Positions 31,808 through 41,751 of a stretch of DNA of 64,000 nucleotides are shown piece after piece. Source of the stretch: Cristatella mucedo (taxonomy: Eukaryota; Bryozoa; Phylactolaemata; Cristatellidae); assembly GCA_009760855.2 (NCBI GenBank), contig WPIO01000040.1, forward strand, positions 954,501 to 1,018,500, read 5' to 3'. Position 1 is the first letter of the stretch; every line of letters starts with the position of its first letter. Both the position numbers and the translations under genes were made by a program. Under the pieces are notes generated by a model. That model was not told the DNA's origin and made no database searches. It was given only the letters and a program-made list of their open reading frames with translations.

Positions 31808-31871
31808 GGAGACAACTTTTTCCTGGTTTTCCCCCTGCAAGGCTGGGGGAAAACCAGGAAAAGTTATCTCC
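31808..31871. repeat. Near-perfect 27-bp inverted repeat (hairpin)
   Basis: The arms 31808-31835 and 31845-31871 are reverse complements apart from one mismatch and one extra T. The loop is nine bases. GGGGAAAACCAGGAAAA is the core of the right arm. It could be a hairpin RNA source, a small fold-back element, or a palindrome formed by replication slippage. Confidence 0.85.
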
Positions 31872-31879
31872 TCCTGTCA

Positions 31880-32980
31880 TCCCCGATATAACCGAGGAAC
31901 TCGTAGTAACAAGCTCCTGCACTCCGTGAATCGTGCGGTGTCAGCATATTCTAATCTAGTCAACTCAAAAAGCCGAGCGGATAGCGCGCGGGTCGTATTT
32001 ACTATCCAAGAGGTAAGCATGGAAACTATTCGTCTGCCTGACTAGGGGCTCCCCCGGCTGGTTTGCTTATGGCTACGTGGCTGCCGCCATAACCCGATGC
32101 AGTTGGTCGTAGTCTCACGCTGAAGCGCAGCGTGCGCTGGTGCGCAGGTCGTCGCCAGCTTCTGGGGCCGTCGAAGTAAGCGACGTAAGACGACATTGTG
32201 TCGTCTCACGTCCCTAGGGTTGTGCGGCTAGCCGCTGCCGTACGCTATCGGGTGGGGAAGGCAAGGAATGGCCGCCGCTGGCGTGGTCGACCAAGGAGTT
32301 GACTGTCCGACGAGTCGGTTGGCCGCCGCGAGTACCCAGCACGCGAATGCAAGTGTCTCGCCGAAATAACTTAAGCCGTTCAACTGTGTGTCGACAGCGT
32401 AACATGCGCCCTGCGATATAGTGCGCCGGGCACTTTCTAAGTGGAGCAGCTGCACCGAGGATCGATTCAGCAGCTGCTACTACGTCATCTCCGTTCTAAC
32501 CTGTACCGCCCCGTGGTCTGGAAGGGACCTGGCATACTCCTCCACGTGGTGCCGCTCACTTCCTGCTGTTCCTGTAGCAGCGATTCTGCCGGCCGTCGCC
32601 ACCGCCGCCGCTGCTGTTCGTTCTCGGTTACTGGAATCAAAACGACCCCGGAGCAGCTTGGCTGCCACCAGTCGAGCGTGGCGACCGCCTTTGTGACCTA
32701 GTTGGCCGTGATCGCTAGTTTTGCTCAAGAAGCGTTGCACTGCACATATGGGCTTAAGCAGGTCGGGTTCAGTCAAGGTAGGAGGCAGCTAAGATGTGTT
32801 TCTATCGTCGGGGTTGAATCTGGAGAGCAGTGGCGTTTAAGTGAACCGTGAGCAGTCGGAGAGTCAGAGTCGGTGGCAGAGGCAGAGCCTGCAGTCATGT
32901 GACTTACAGCAACGTCGCATCGCTGTGCATGTGCAGTGTGAAGGAGGACCCACTACACAGCAGGATGTGCGTAGACACAT
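31880..32980. other. No recognised gene
   Basis: Unique-looking GC-moderate sequence upstream of UBA3. It presumably holds any UBA3 5' exon and promoter, but none could be identified. Confidence 0.35.
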
Positions 32981-32982
32981 AC

Positions 32983-33055
32983 AATATTAATAGTTGTGTA
33001 TAGCACCCTCAGAGAACTGTACCTCTTTCTATGCACTTATAACATGCATATATAC
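32983..33055 (-). mobile_element. L2-A LINE 3' tail fragment
   Basis: TATAGCACCCTCAGAGAACT and CTCTTTCTATGCACTTA are the reversed L2-A hairpin. Only about 70 bases remain. Confidence 0.6.
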
Positions 33056-33119
33056 CGAAATATATGTATGCTGCATGTATTTTGGTTTCGTAGCGAGATG
33101 CTCACCGAGCAAGCCCATG

Positions 33120-33120
<1 letters not shown>

Positions 33121-33158
<38 letters not shown>
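33121..33158. repeat. (CTG)n microsatellite upstream of UBA3
   Basis: About 12 CTG units in the direction of UBA3, some 55-90 bases before its predicted acceptor. UBA2 has a (CAG)n tract in the same position but the opposite orientation. Confidence 0.95.
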
Positions 33159-33160
<2 letters not shown>

Positions 33161-33199
33161 TATGCCTTTCTTCGCCATATTGCAACTCTTGTAGAGCTT

Positions 33200-33212
33200 G
33201 TTTGCTGCTCAG
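33200..33212 (+). promoter_or_regulatory. Predicted 3' splice acceptor before UBA3
   Basis: GTTTGCTGCTCAG ends at 33212, 19 bases before the ATG at 33232. The upstream frame is open, but a spliced 5' UTR exon is the simpler reading by comparison with UBA6, where the same leader contains an in-frame stop. Confidence 0.4.
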
Positions 33213-33231
33213 TCAAAATCCTCTGAAAAGA

Positions 33232-33552
33232 ATGGCAGCAAGCATCGACAACCGCGAAGTGCGAGCACGCATGGATCTCCCGATGACTCGAATTCTTTTG
33301 GACAGAGGCTGCGACCGTGACCTCGTTAGGCAGCTGATAGAGGAGCGTCTGAGAGAAAGACGGGACTTCGAGTCAGCCACGGATATGATGTCTGTCTATT
33401 TAGGAATGGGGGGCAGGCTGCCTTCGCAGAGCCCACCGGTGTCGCATCTTCACTCGGCCTCACCTCCAAGGCGCTTATTATCAAGCTCCTCGGTCAGCGG
33501 CGAGTTCAAAGACGTCCGCGATGGCAGGCTTACTGCTGTTGCGAACTACTGA
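33232..33552 (+). CDS. UBA3: small IAP-type UBA-like protein
   Basis: The 106-residue product starts at ATG 33232 (MAASIDNREVRARMD). The UBA-like stretch spans about residues 15-58: LPMTRILLDRGC, RDLVRQLIEERL, DFESATDMMSVYL. The loop reads RGC instead of MGF/MGY. The remaining half is Ser/Pro-rich and includes GEFKDVRDGRL near the end, aligned with GYLDLRRAK of UBA1. Over the 23 core codons from Asp6, UBA3 and UBA1 differ 11 times, always synonymously, which is strong sign of purifying selection. It is the only family member here on the plus strand. No BIR or RING domain and no nearby poly(A) signal were found. The fold is inferred from pattern; the partner and role are unknown. Confidence 0.65.
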   Translation: MAASIDNREVRARMDLPMTRILLDRGCDRDLVRQLIEERLRERRDFESATDMMSVYLGMGGRLPSQSPPVSHLHSASPPRRLLSSSSVSGEFKDVRDGRLTAVANY

Positions 33553-33554
33553 CA

Positions 33555-33954
33555 CTTACCAGACAGTGTGTATCCCCCCCCCCCCGACTATAAAGAGCAA
33601 TACGAGCAACTCGACGCATGAAGTACAGGGGGGGCGTCGTTCTAACAGATAAAATTGATTTCATCACCCATTACTTCGGCTCTCAAGCACCTGTCGTGGC
33701 CATTTGAAAGGTTTTTTGAGTTGAGAAATATCTCAGCAGGATGGAGCACCGCACCATCGGCACCTGGTGGATCGAGCCTTTAATGCCCCAGGGGATAGAT
33801 AGGTCGGAAAGGGATTCTTCAAGACCTTGCTAGATGTGTTGGGCCTCCGAGATCCCCGGACCTTACCGTAACTGGTTTTTTCTTGTATGTAAAATGTAAA
33901 TATGCAAAAGATATATGTACATGTAAATATGTATATGTGTAATATATACATGTA
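33555..33954. other. No recognised gene
   Basis: A C-run lies at 33571-33584. The rest is unique-looking, then AT-rich with TGTAAATATG repeats next to the L2-A tail. This is the 3' flank of UBA3. Confidence 0.4.
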
Positions 33955-36900
33955 AATATGTAATAATAATAATAATAATAATATTGCACTTGATAAACCG
34001 CCCTCAGAGAACTTAATCTCTTTCTAGGCGCTTTACATTTGCTGCAAAGTGATACGCAATAGAATAGTAAGTAAAATCATGCTTGAAAAACAAACAAAAT
34101 GAATAACATGGTTAGGGGTTACATGCACTGGGTCAGCATGCAAATGTGGTTAGTGGCAGCATGAACAGTGTCAGCACGCATAAGCACATCGAGGACGAAT
34201 CACAAGGACCCACTAAATGCTGTCCTAAATAGGTATGTTTTTAAGTTTCTTTAAATGTGGTCAGGTCAGGGGATGTTCTGATGCAGGTCGGGAGGGAGTT
34301 CCAGGCAGTGGGAGCATACGAGCTAAATGCACGGTCTCCAAAGGATTTAAGGTTTGTACGAGGTATTTCTAGACTGTTGGATTCCGAAAAGCGAGTGGTA
34401 CGATGCTTTGCCTGATGGGGTAGTATATCTGAAAGATAGGCTGGAGCCATAGAATGAAGAGACCTAAAAGTGAGCGACAAAACCTTGAAGTCAATCCGTT
34501 GCTTGACTGGTAACCAGTGCAGGTCGGCGAGAAGTGGAGTAATGTGGCAACTGCGACGCTCACGACAGACAAGCCTAGCTGCAGAGTTTTGCACCAGCTG
34601 CAATCGCCTGATCGCACATGCTGGTAGGCCAGTAAGCAGTGAGTTGCAGAAGTCGAGACGAGATGTCACGAATGCATGGACCAACTTGGACGTGGTATCC
34701 TTATCTAAACAAGCCCGAATTTTAGCAATGTTATGAAGCTGAAAATAGGCTGATTTGACTGTGGAGCTGATGTGGTCGTCTAACGAGAGGTCGCTTTGGA
34801 ATATGACACCTAGATTTCGAGCTGATGCAACTGGAGATATGCTGGCAGAGCCAATTTTGAAAGTCAGCCTTTCCAATTTCTGAATAACACTAGGTTTGCC
34901 CATAACTAGTAAGTTAGTTTTATCATCGTTTAGTTTTAGAAAATTTGCTGCCATCCATGATCGGATGTCATCGATGCATGCAGCAAGTGAGTTGAGAGAA
35001 TTTGAGGTGCTCGAAGGCTGGGAGGGATCAAAGCAAAGGTACAACTGAGTGTCATCTGCATAGAAGTGAAAGCCTAGATTGTGCTTGGTAATCACATCGG
35101 CGAGAGGGAGAGTATAAACGGTGAAAAGGACCGGACCTAGCACAGAGCCCTGAGGTACTCCATATTTTAGAGGTACTTCAGATGATCTTTGTCCATTCAC
35201 GTCAACACTCTGGAGTCTCCCACTGAGATAGGACCTGAACCACTGCAGAGCAGTGCCAGTGATGCCCAGGCGAGATGAGAGGCGCTCTAGAAGTACTTTG
35301 TGATCGATGGTATCAAAAGCTGCCGAAAGATCGAGCAAAACAAGAAGAGACACTCTACCCATGTCTGCATTCCTAAGTAGGTCTTTGTATACCCGAAGCA
35401 ATGCTGACTCTGTGGAGTGATTAGCTCTAAAGCCAGACTGGAACTTACTAGCAAGGTGTGAGGTTTCGATATACGAGTTCAGCTGGTCTGCCACGACCCG
35501 TTCCAGTGTCTTTGATAGGAATGGTAGAAGGGAGACTGGGCGGTAGTTGCTCAAGTTCTCTTGGTCTAGTGTAGCTTTCTTGAGAAGTGGCCTGACTACA
35601 GCTTTTTTGAAAGGTGCTGGGACATGACCTGAGGCTAATGACATACTAATGATGTTGGTTATGCATGGCAGCAGCAGATCAATGCAACGTAGGAGCAGGA
35701 CAGTGGGAATAGGGTCCAGTGGACTTGTTGTCTTCTTTGATTGAGATACGAGCTTTAGGATTACGTCACTGGTGACCTGTTTAAATGCAGACATTGAGGT
35801 GCAGCCAGGAACCGAGGAACAGCATTCTAGTGGGAAGGTTGTCATCGCAGGGATGGATTCCCTGATTTTGTCTATCTTCTGCACAAAGAATCGAGAGAAG
35901 CGATCGGCTAGATCATCACAAGGATCATCAGGTAAGGAGCTAACCTGGGAACGGTTGAGGAGATGGATTATTGTCGACATCAGCATTTTTGGATTGTGCA
36001 CCTGTGATTCAACAATGTTTCTATAGAAGCTAGACTTAGCCTTTGCTAGGATCGATTGGTACGACCTACAGTAGTCTTCATATGCCTGTCGATGGACAGT
36101 TAGTCCGGATCTTTTGTATGCCTTTTCAAGCTTTCGTTTAGAAGACTTGGCTAGTTTAATGTCTGTGGTAAACCATAGGCCGTCTGGGCGGGGGCGCACA
36201 GTGCGCTTTGTCAAAGGTGCAAACTCGTCGAGCGTGTCAGCTAGTGTCGTGTTGTAGCAATCTACCAGTGATGACAGATCGGAGGGAGGACTGAGCAGCA
36301 AAGGTGAAGCAGATATGCTCGCACGGACAGCATCGATGTCAAGGGTCTTGAGGTTTCGCGATTCACAGGTTATTTTAGAGGAGAATGTGGGCACACACTG
36401 TAGATTGAATGAGATCTGCATGTGGTCAGATAAGCAGGATTTGGTGATAACTGGTGATGACAAAGTGCAGTTATATGAGAAAATTTGGTCGAGTGTGTGA
36501 CCCTTGATGTGGGTAGGGCCATGCACATGAGCCACAAGAGATAATGAGTCTGTCAATGTACGAAATTCGGTGCTGAAAGCGTCAGATAAGTTATCAAAGT
36601 GAACGTTGAAATCACCCATAACGAGGAAGGATCGATTTCTTGCACACAGAATCGAAATGAGATCGGAGAAATCTGAGATAAAGGAGGATTTGGTACCTGG
36701 TGGGCGATAGACTACTGCCACTATCGGTAGCTTGTTTTCGGGTGAGACCAGGACAATTGATTCAAAAGACTGCTTCGAGGGTACCGCAAATGGCTTGAAG
36801 TTGAATTTCGAGCGCACGATCATAGCAACTCCACCTCCAGTTTTGATTGATCTAGGGGTGTGAAAGAACGTGAAACCAGATGGAGTAGCGTCTTTAATTG

Positions 36901-37420
36901 TCGGGCAGTTTATCGATTTCAGCCAAGTTTCAGTTAGGGCGAGCAGGTCGATACCATTTTCAGAAATAAGGTCGTTTATTACTAGAGGTTTATTGCACAT
37001 TGAGCGAGGATTCCAAAGGCAAGCGTTAAGTCTGGCCGATTGGGTTACAACAGGCCTGATGACCACTAAGTTTGAGAGATTTACAGTGACGCATGGGGGG
37101 GAGCGTGCTAAGCGGTTCGAGACAATGCTAGGAATACCAAACGAGCAGCGTCTAAGCTGGCGGTTCCGGCCACCGCGGCGGCTACGGGGTGCTTTCCTTT
37201 TGTTAATGCATAGTTCATGAATCTTAGCAACAACATTAATATCTAGGAATGCATTTGATATACGATGACGAAGCGATAGCAGCTGCTGACGACCATAACT
37301 AACAAGTATGTTACTAGCCGCCGGCGTAGGTAATGCAGCCACCGGCGTGGGAGACCCAGCAGCCCGAAGCGAAAAGCGTTTAGATGTCCATAGGCACGTA
37401 ATTTCTTACGCGCTACGGTA
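33955..37420 (-). mobile_element. L2-A LINE, longest copy
   Basis: The tail (TAA)n at 33961-33982 and the reversed hairpin lie at the left end. The 3' UTR, reverse transcriptase and endonuclease follow to the right. The open frame continues upstream to a TAA near 37415. No separate ORF1 was seen, which is usual for short L2 copies. The 5' edge is not defined by a visible target-site duplication. Confidence 0.92.
34241..37414 (-). CDS. L2-A ORF2: endonuclease plus reverse transcriptase
   Basis: More than 1,030 codons are open. Numbering from a GTG at 37342, a basic N-terminal part (about 1-100) leads into an apurinic-like endonuclease (about 105-320), shown by NPRSMCNK, LTETWL, VVYRPPG, MGDFNVHFD and SDHMQISF. 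Reverse transcriptase follows at about 600-860: NYRPVSLLPFLSK, LLDLSAAFDTIDH, YGVPQGSVLGP, FYADDTQLYL. All catalytic motifs are intact. No in-frame ATG lies between the upstream stop and the endonuclease, so the start is lost or non-AUG. At the 3' end the frame shifts after LTTFK and stops early, removing about 16 family residues (ending FSGSL). The enzyme would nick and prime on target DNA and reverse-transcribe L2 and SINE RNA. It may be close to functional. Confidence 0.88.
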
Positions 37421-37424
37421 AAAA

Positions 37425-37930
37425 AACAATCAGAATAACTTTAAACAGGTCTTAGCTGTATCGTTTCCGTATACGATGTTCGCAAGAACTTCGGTTTTCG
37501 GAAGAATTCTGCAACGAACAAGAACGCACGTTAGAGCGCTCTATGTCAGGAGGCGAGAATGAAAGCCTATGTATATGTGTATATATGTAAAAGATCGAGG
37601 GTGTGCTCCACTTCTATTCACTAACCTCAATTACCTTGAACATCGAATAACAAGTATAGTAACTAGCAGCTCTCTTCTAACATTGATGTTAAACATGCCT
37701 CGAAGACACTCAAGGCTGCTCTCAAATCTCCATGAGAGCCTAGCATGTAGTGCTGACATCGAGCGTCAGTAAATGCATAGAATCACTATTACAAGTACCG
37801 AGATCCCACACTGCAAATGAATGTAAGATTGCTGTCACCTTACTGTGCGTTTAGAGCATTGCGATGCTTTTGCTGCAGCTGAGCGACAGTTTTTGCTAGC
37901 TAATTGCGTTCTCTGAATGTCATTTTCCTG
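37425..37930. other. No recognised gene
   Basis: Unique-looking, slightly AT-rich sequence between two L2-A copies. Confidence 0.4.
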
Positions 37931-37937
37931 CATTATA

Positions 37938-38595
37938 GGTCTGAGAAATCAGGCGTTTACAGCTTGTGCAAAACTTTGCAGCTAAGCTTTTCTGTCGTGA
38001 GCTTCAGTTACCACATGACACCACTTCTCGCCGACCAGCACTGTCTCCTAGTCCAAGCAACGCATCGACTTCAAGGTTCTGTCACTCACTTTTACGTCTC
38101 TTCATTCTTTAAATAAATAAATCCTTGCTGATTAAACAGCCTCTTTTTGTATAGCGACAGTAGAGCCTTTACGGCTATCACCACCGCTTGCAGTGGCGTT
38201 AAAGGATCGCCCACCGCAGGAATCGAACCCACGACCTTTCGCCCAAGGTCGTGAAAGCAACCGCCTTACCTAGTGTGCCATCACGGCTCACCTTGGCTCC
38301 ATCCTTCCTACTAGATCTACTCCTTCGCCAGGCAAAGCTTTGTACCATTCGCTCTTCGGAATCTAATTGTTTACTTCGTACGAACCTCAAATTCTTTGAA
38401 GACCGGGCCTTTAGTTCGTGTGGTCCCAAAGCCTGGAATTAACTCTCGACTTACGTTACGACATCTTCCGACTTGACCACTTTAAAAAAGAAATTAAAAA
38501 CGCATCTATTTATCACAGCATTGAGTGGGTCCATGGGATTCGTCCTTTACATGCTTGCAGGTTTTGAAGCTGTGCACGATGCGACTGCACTGGTG
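37938..38595 (+). mobile_element. L2-A LINE fragment interrupted by a SINE
   Basis: The left part runs from ATCAGGCGTTTACAGC to CTTCATTCTTT at about 38110. The right part resumes with GGCTCCATCCTTCC near 38291 and continues through the coding end and into the 3' UTR. The piece between is a family A SINE. The copy is diverged and frame-broken. Confidence 0.85.
38112..38290 (-). mobile_element. tRNA-derived SINE (family A) nested in L2-A
   Basis: Read on the minus strand: GAGCCGTGATGGCACACTAGG, box A region, GACCTTGGGCGAAAGGTCG, box B, the CCACTGCAAGCGGTGG core, CTCTACTGTCGCTATAC, and an (ATTT)n tail. It splits the L2-A sequence CATTCTTTGGCTCC, so it came after that copy. Confidence 0.88.
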
Positions 38596-38599
38596 CAGC

Positions 38600-38870
38600 T
38601 CTCCGCTTAGACGCGATGGGAGCCCTTGCCTTAGTGGGGTCGACTAGGGCGCCTAGTACAGACCTCCCAGCTCCTGACTCACCTAGCTCAGGTCAGAATG
38701 GAGCTGTATGCAGGCGATGCGGTTAGGAGATGGAGCGACTAATGTGGCTGTCCAAGAGGGTTCGACTAGGACCCCTAGTGCAGGCCCGGCTCCTGGTCTA
38801 CCCGCTAAAGTTAGAATGAAGCCTGGTGCAGACGTTGCGGTCAGGATGTGCACCGACTAATATGCTGAAG
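38600..38870. repeat. ~130-bp tandem duplication, diverged
   Basis: GTCGACTAGGGCGCCTAGT (38639) and TTCGACTAGGACCCCTAGT (38770) begin two copies. Both contain CAGCTCCTGACT/CGGCTCCTGGTC, GTTAGGAG/GTCAGGAT and end in GACTAAT. They differ at many sites. Confidence 0.7.
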
Positions 38871-38935
38871 TGGAAATAGCAGCTACGCGCGAGGTCAGGA
38901 GTTTAGAGGAGAGAGAACATAATGAGACGAGTGAC

Positions 38936-39035
38936 AGAGCTCACGGCTGCAGCTTGGGAAGTCGAGCAGAGACTACGCCCCGAGAGCTCGTGGCTGCAGC
39001 TTCGGTAGTCGATGCGAGACTACGCTTCGAGAGCA
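38936..39035. repeat. ~50-bp tandem duplication
   Basis: Two copies share GAGCTC, GGCTGCAGCTT, GTCGA and GAGACTACGC. The second lies about 50 bases after the first. Confidence 0.7.
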
Positions 39036-39169
39036 CGAAAGACGAACCTGCGGCGACGGACAGCTAAGTGCAACTTTGACTGAGCAGTTGTGTTCTGCCG
39101 GCTACTCAGTTAGCTGCTCGTATCTTGGGTTCCTGTAGCGGGCCGCCTTCGGGGTTGGGACAATCGCTA

Positions 39170-39340
39170 GCGACGCGCGCATAGGATAGTTTATTATACG
39201 TAGGCTTCGGGAGTTCACGCTGTTAACTCCGTCGGTCCGGTACGCGGCGCGGAAACGCACAGGGTAGTTGGTTACACTCGGGCTTCGGGAGTTCGCGCAG
39301 TTCACTCCGTCGGTCCGGTGCGCGCCGCGTAAAGCGCTTG
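39170..39340. repeat. ~88-bp tandem duplication
   Basis: GGCTTCGGGAGTTC is followed by ACTCCGTCGGTCCGGT at 39207 and again at 39291. AGGATAGTTTATTATACGT and AGGGTAGTTGGTTACACTC mark the start of each copy. This is the third tandem duplication in under 750 bases. Confidence 0.75.
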
Positions 39341-39491
39341 CGCCGGCGCGTAACCGCTACTAACAGGCCCACAATAAACGGATGCTTTCGGCACCCAGTT
39401 CTGGCCGCCTGTGTTTTAACCGCACTGCAGCGCTGCATCTCACAGTCCACCGGTAGAGAACCGGGGGACGACTTCTCTCTGCGCGGTTACA

Positions 39492-39700
39492 CGACTAACC
39501 ATATTTACATGCTGACCCTGTGCACGTCATCCCTAACCAAGTTATGCTTGTTCTCATTGAACATTTTACCACAAACCATTCAATCGTGCTTCTTTTGCAG
39601 CAAATGTAAAGTGCCTAGAAATAATAATGCATTTGATATAGTGCCCTCAGATAATTTGAGTTCTCTAAGGGTGGTATGTCTAATGTATTCTTCTTCTTCT
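39492..39700 (+). mobile_element. L2-A LINE 3' end with small inverted L2-A piece
   Basis: The 3' UTR (CATGCTGACCCTGTGCACG) reaches GTAAAGTGCCTAGAAA. A ~35-base stretch in opposite orientation (TAATAATGCATTTGATATAG, CCCTCAGATAA) follows, and then the forward hairpin continues (GAGTTCTCTAAGGGTGG). Confidence 0.65.
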
Positions 39701-39842
39701 TATTATTATGTCTCAATAGGTAAATTCCCCGGCTTTGCCATTGCTCACAGTACAGGTAAATCAGGTCGTTAGCAGGTCTATGCAGCCAGCTTACGAGATC
39801 GCTGGAAAACTTGAGCATGCACATGCATCGTCCGATCAGTCG

Positions 39843-40440
39843 CAGCACACAAATGGGGATCTAAAATCTCGCTTTAACCCCCCTCGCCGATCAAATTCCT
39901 GCCTACGGGCCGACCGACTGGGGCTGCGTGCGAAATATGCGTGGCGACGTAAGTGAATAGTTTGGTCACCGCGTGTAAAACAATAAGAAGAAGAACAAAT
40001 ACCTAATATAGCGCCCCAATAGAACCAAACTTTTTTTCTGTTCGTATTGTGAAAACAAGAAGGCCGCCAATAGGTTGGTCGTAGCATGCACAATCTTCTA
40101 GTCGTAGCATGCACAATCTAGAACTCGCGAGCCGAGGGCTCCTTCGCTCGCCCGGAGCAAAGGCGGAGTGAGTCCCCACCAACCGACGCACACAGAGTGC
40201 ATTATTCCGTTCCGTGTGGCGATGCGCCGGTGACCTTGACTTGCGAGTTACATGAAAAGGCACTACGTCACCGTTCGCACCTAATAACCATTCTAAAGCT
40301 AATCTCCAACGAATTAAATTAAAATCAAATTAAAAATTAAATTAAAATTATAAAAATGCCAACGAATTAAAAATTAACGAAAGCAGTAAGCGAGGTGCCA
40401 GTCTTAGCTAAAGGTGCAAGATGCTCGCACTCATGGCAGT
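39843..40440. repeat. 0.5-kb segmental duplication, copy 1
   Basis: Shares with 41228-41745 the ordered blocks AAATGGGGATCTAAAATC, GCGAAATATGCGTGGCGACG, CAATAGAACCAAAC, GTAGCATGCACAATC, GGCTCCTTCGCTCGCCCGG, GCATTATTCCGTTCCG, CATTCTAAAGCTAATC and CAGTCTTAGCTAA. This copy has an extra AT-rich stretch (AAATTAAAATTA) at about 40313-40380. No coding potential was seen. Confidence 0.92.
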
Positions 40441-40575
40441 CTTAGTTCGTGGGGTCGAGCCCTGCAGCGGCGAATCCTTCTTATTGTCCACCGAAAGCGG
40501 TAGCGAAGGCCCGCCGCTGCATCACCTCTGCCCATTACATAAAAATGAGGGCGTTAAATCAACCAAACTATATTT
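40398..40575 (+). mobile_element. tRNA-derived SINE, diverged
   Basis: TTAGCTAAAGGTGCAAGATG (box A side), TTCGTGGGGTCGAGCCCTGC (box B) and a tail ACATAAAAATGAGGGCG. It overlaps the right end of the duplicated unit. Confidence 0.5.
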
Positions 40576-40754
40576 TATCACGCCGTATCGTTTGATTACG
40601 TTCTAGTACGTCAGCGAAGTACGCACTTGCGCAGCGGTCGGGCTCTCTCTAAGTCTGAGATATTAGAGCGTAGATGTCGAAGGCCCTCGGTCAAAGGTCA
40701 TGCCTTTGAAACCGATGGATCAGTGCTGGATCCACTTCTTCGCCCGTGGGTCGC

Positions 40755-40905
40755 AGCCCCGGGGCAAGGTGCTCGCTCTTCATGACCTGGATCGTGAAGT
40801 CCTGCCGCGGGTCATGCTTAATTGTCCCGTGCAAGAGTGACGCTGAAGCTTTCGAGACCCTTCCGCCGCTATGTAAATGAGGCTGCTAAAACTGCTAATT
40901 ACGTA
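40755..40905 (+). mobile_element. tRNA-derived SINE (family A), diverged
   Basis: GGCAAGGTGCTCGCTCTTCA is the box A side. The body and tail are recognisable in CTTTCGAGACCCTTCCGCCG and CTATGTAAATGAGGCTGC. Confidence 0.5.
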
Positions 40906-40909
40906 CATT

Positions 40910-41225
40910 AGCGTACACTTTCCTAATCTAACGCAAAATCGCATACTCTCGGGCTCTCACGATCTCGCACCCATGCATGCACTCAACTCTTACGTATATC
41001 GAATTGCCAAGCACAGACCTAGGTTCTAATTTCTATGCAGACGCCGTACTTTCGCACAACATTCCGCCATCGTTTAGCGATGTCTTCTCGCCGTGTACTC
41101 AATAGATCGTTTCGCGAATGACTCGTTGCTTGTCGCTCGCGAACGGATGGAAGCTGTTTTTTTCGAGCAAGCTTGAGTTCGCAATCTTACTGATGTAAGA
41201 CCAGCCAGCAAGCATATTCGCTGCA
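40910..41225. other. No recognised gene
   Basis: Unique-looking sequence between the two copies of the duplicated unit. Confidence 0.35.
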
Positions 41226-41227
41226 GC

Positions 41228-41745
41228 CTCTGCACGAAATCAAATGGGGATCTAAAATCTTGCTTTAACCCCCCCTCGCCGATCAAATTCCCGCCTACGG
41301 GCCAACCGACTGGGGCTCCGTGCGAAATATGCGTGGCGACGTAAGTGAATAGTTCGGTCACCGCGTGTAAAATAATAAGAAGAAGCACAAATACCTAATA
41401 TAGCGCCCCAATAGAACCAAACCCTTTTTTCTGTTCGTATGGTGAAAAGAAGAAGGCCAATAGGTTAGCCATAGCATGCACAATCCTTTAGTCATAGCAT
41501 GCACAATCTAGAACGGGCTCCTTCGCTCGCCCGGAACGAAGGCGGAGTGAATCCGCGCCAAGCGACACATGCAGAGTGCATTATTCCGTTCCGTCTGGCG
41601 ATGCGCCGGTGACTTGTGAGTTACATTCGTCGGCACTACCACACCGTTTGCATCTACCACTCTAAAGCTAATCTCCGCCCAGGACTTGACGAACGAAGTA
41701 AGCGGGGTGTTAGTCTTAGCTAATGGTGTAATATGCTCGCAGCAC
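41228..41745. repeat. 0.5-kb segmental duplication, copy 2
   Basis: Second copy, in direct orientation about 1.4 kb from the first. It ends in the SINE box A region (GCTAATGGTGTAATATGCTC, CACTCATG), exactly where the L2-B element begins, so the L2-B insertion cut it. Confidence 0.92.
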
Positions 41746-41751
41746 TCATGT

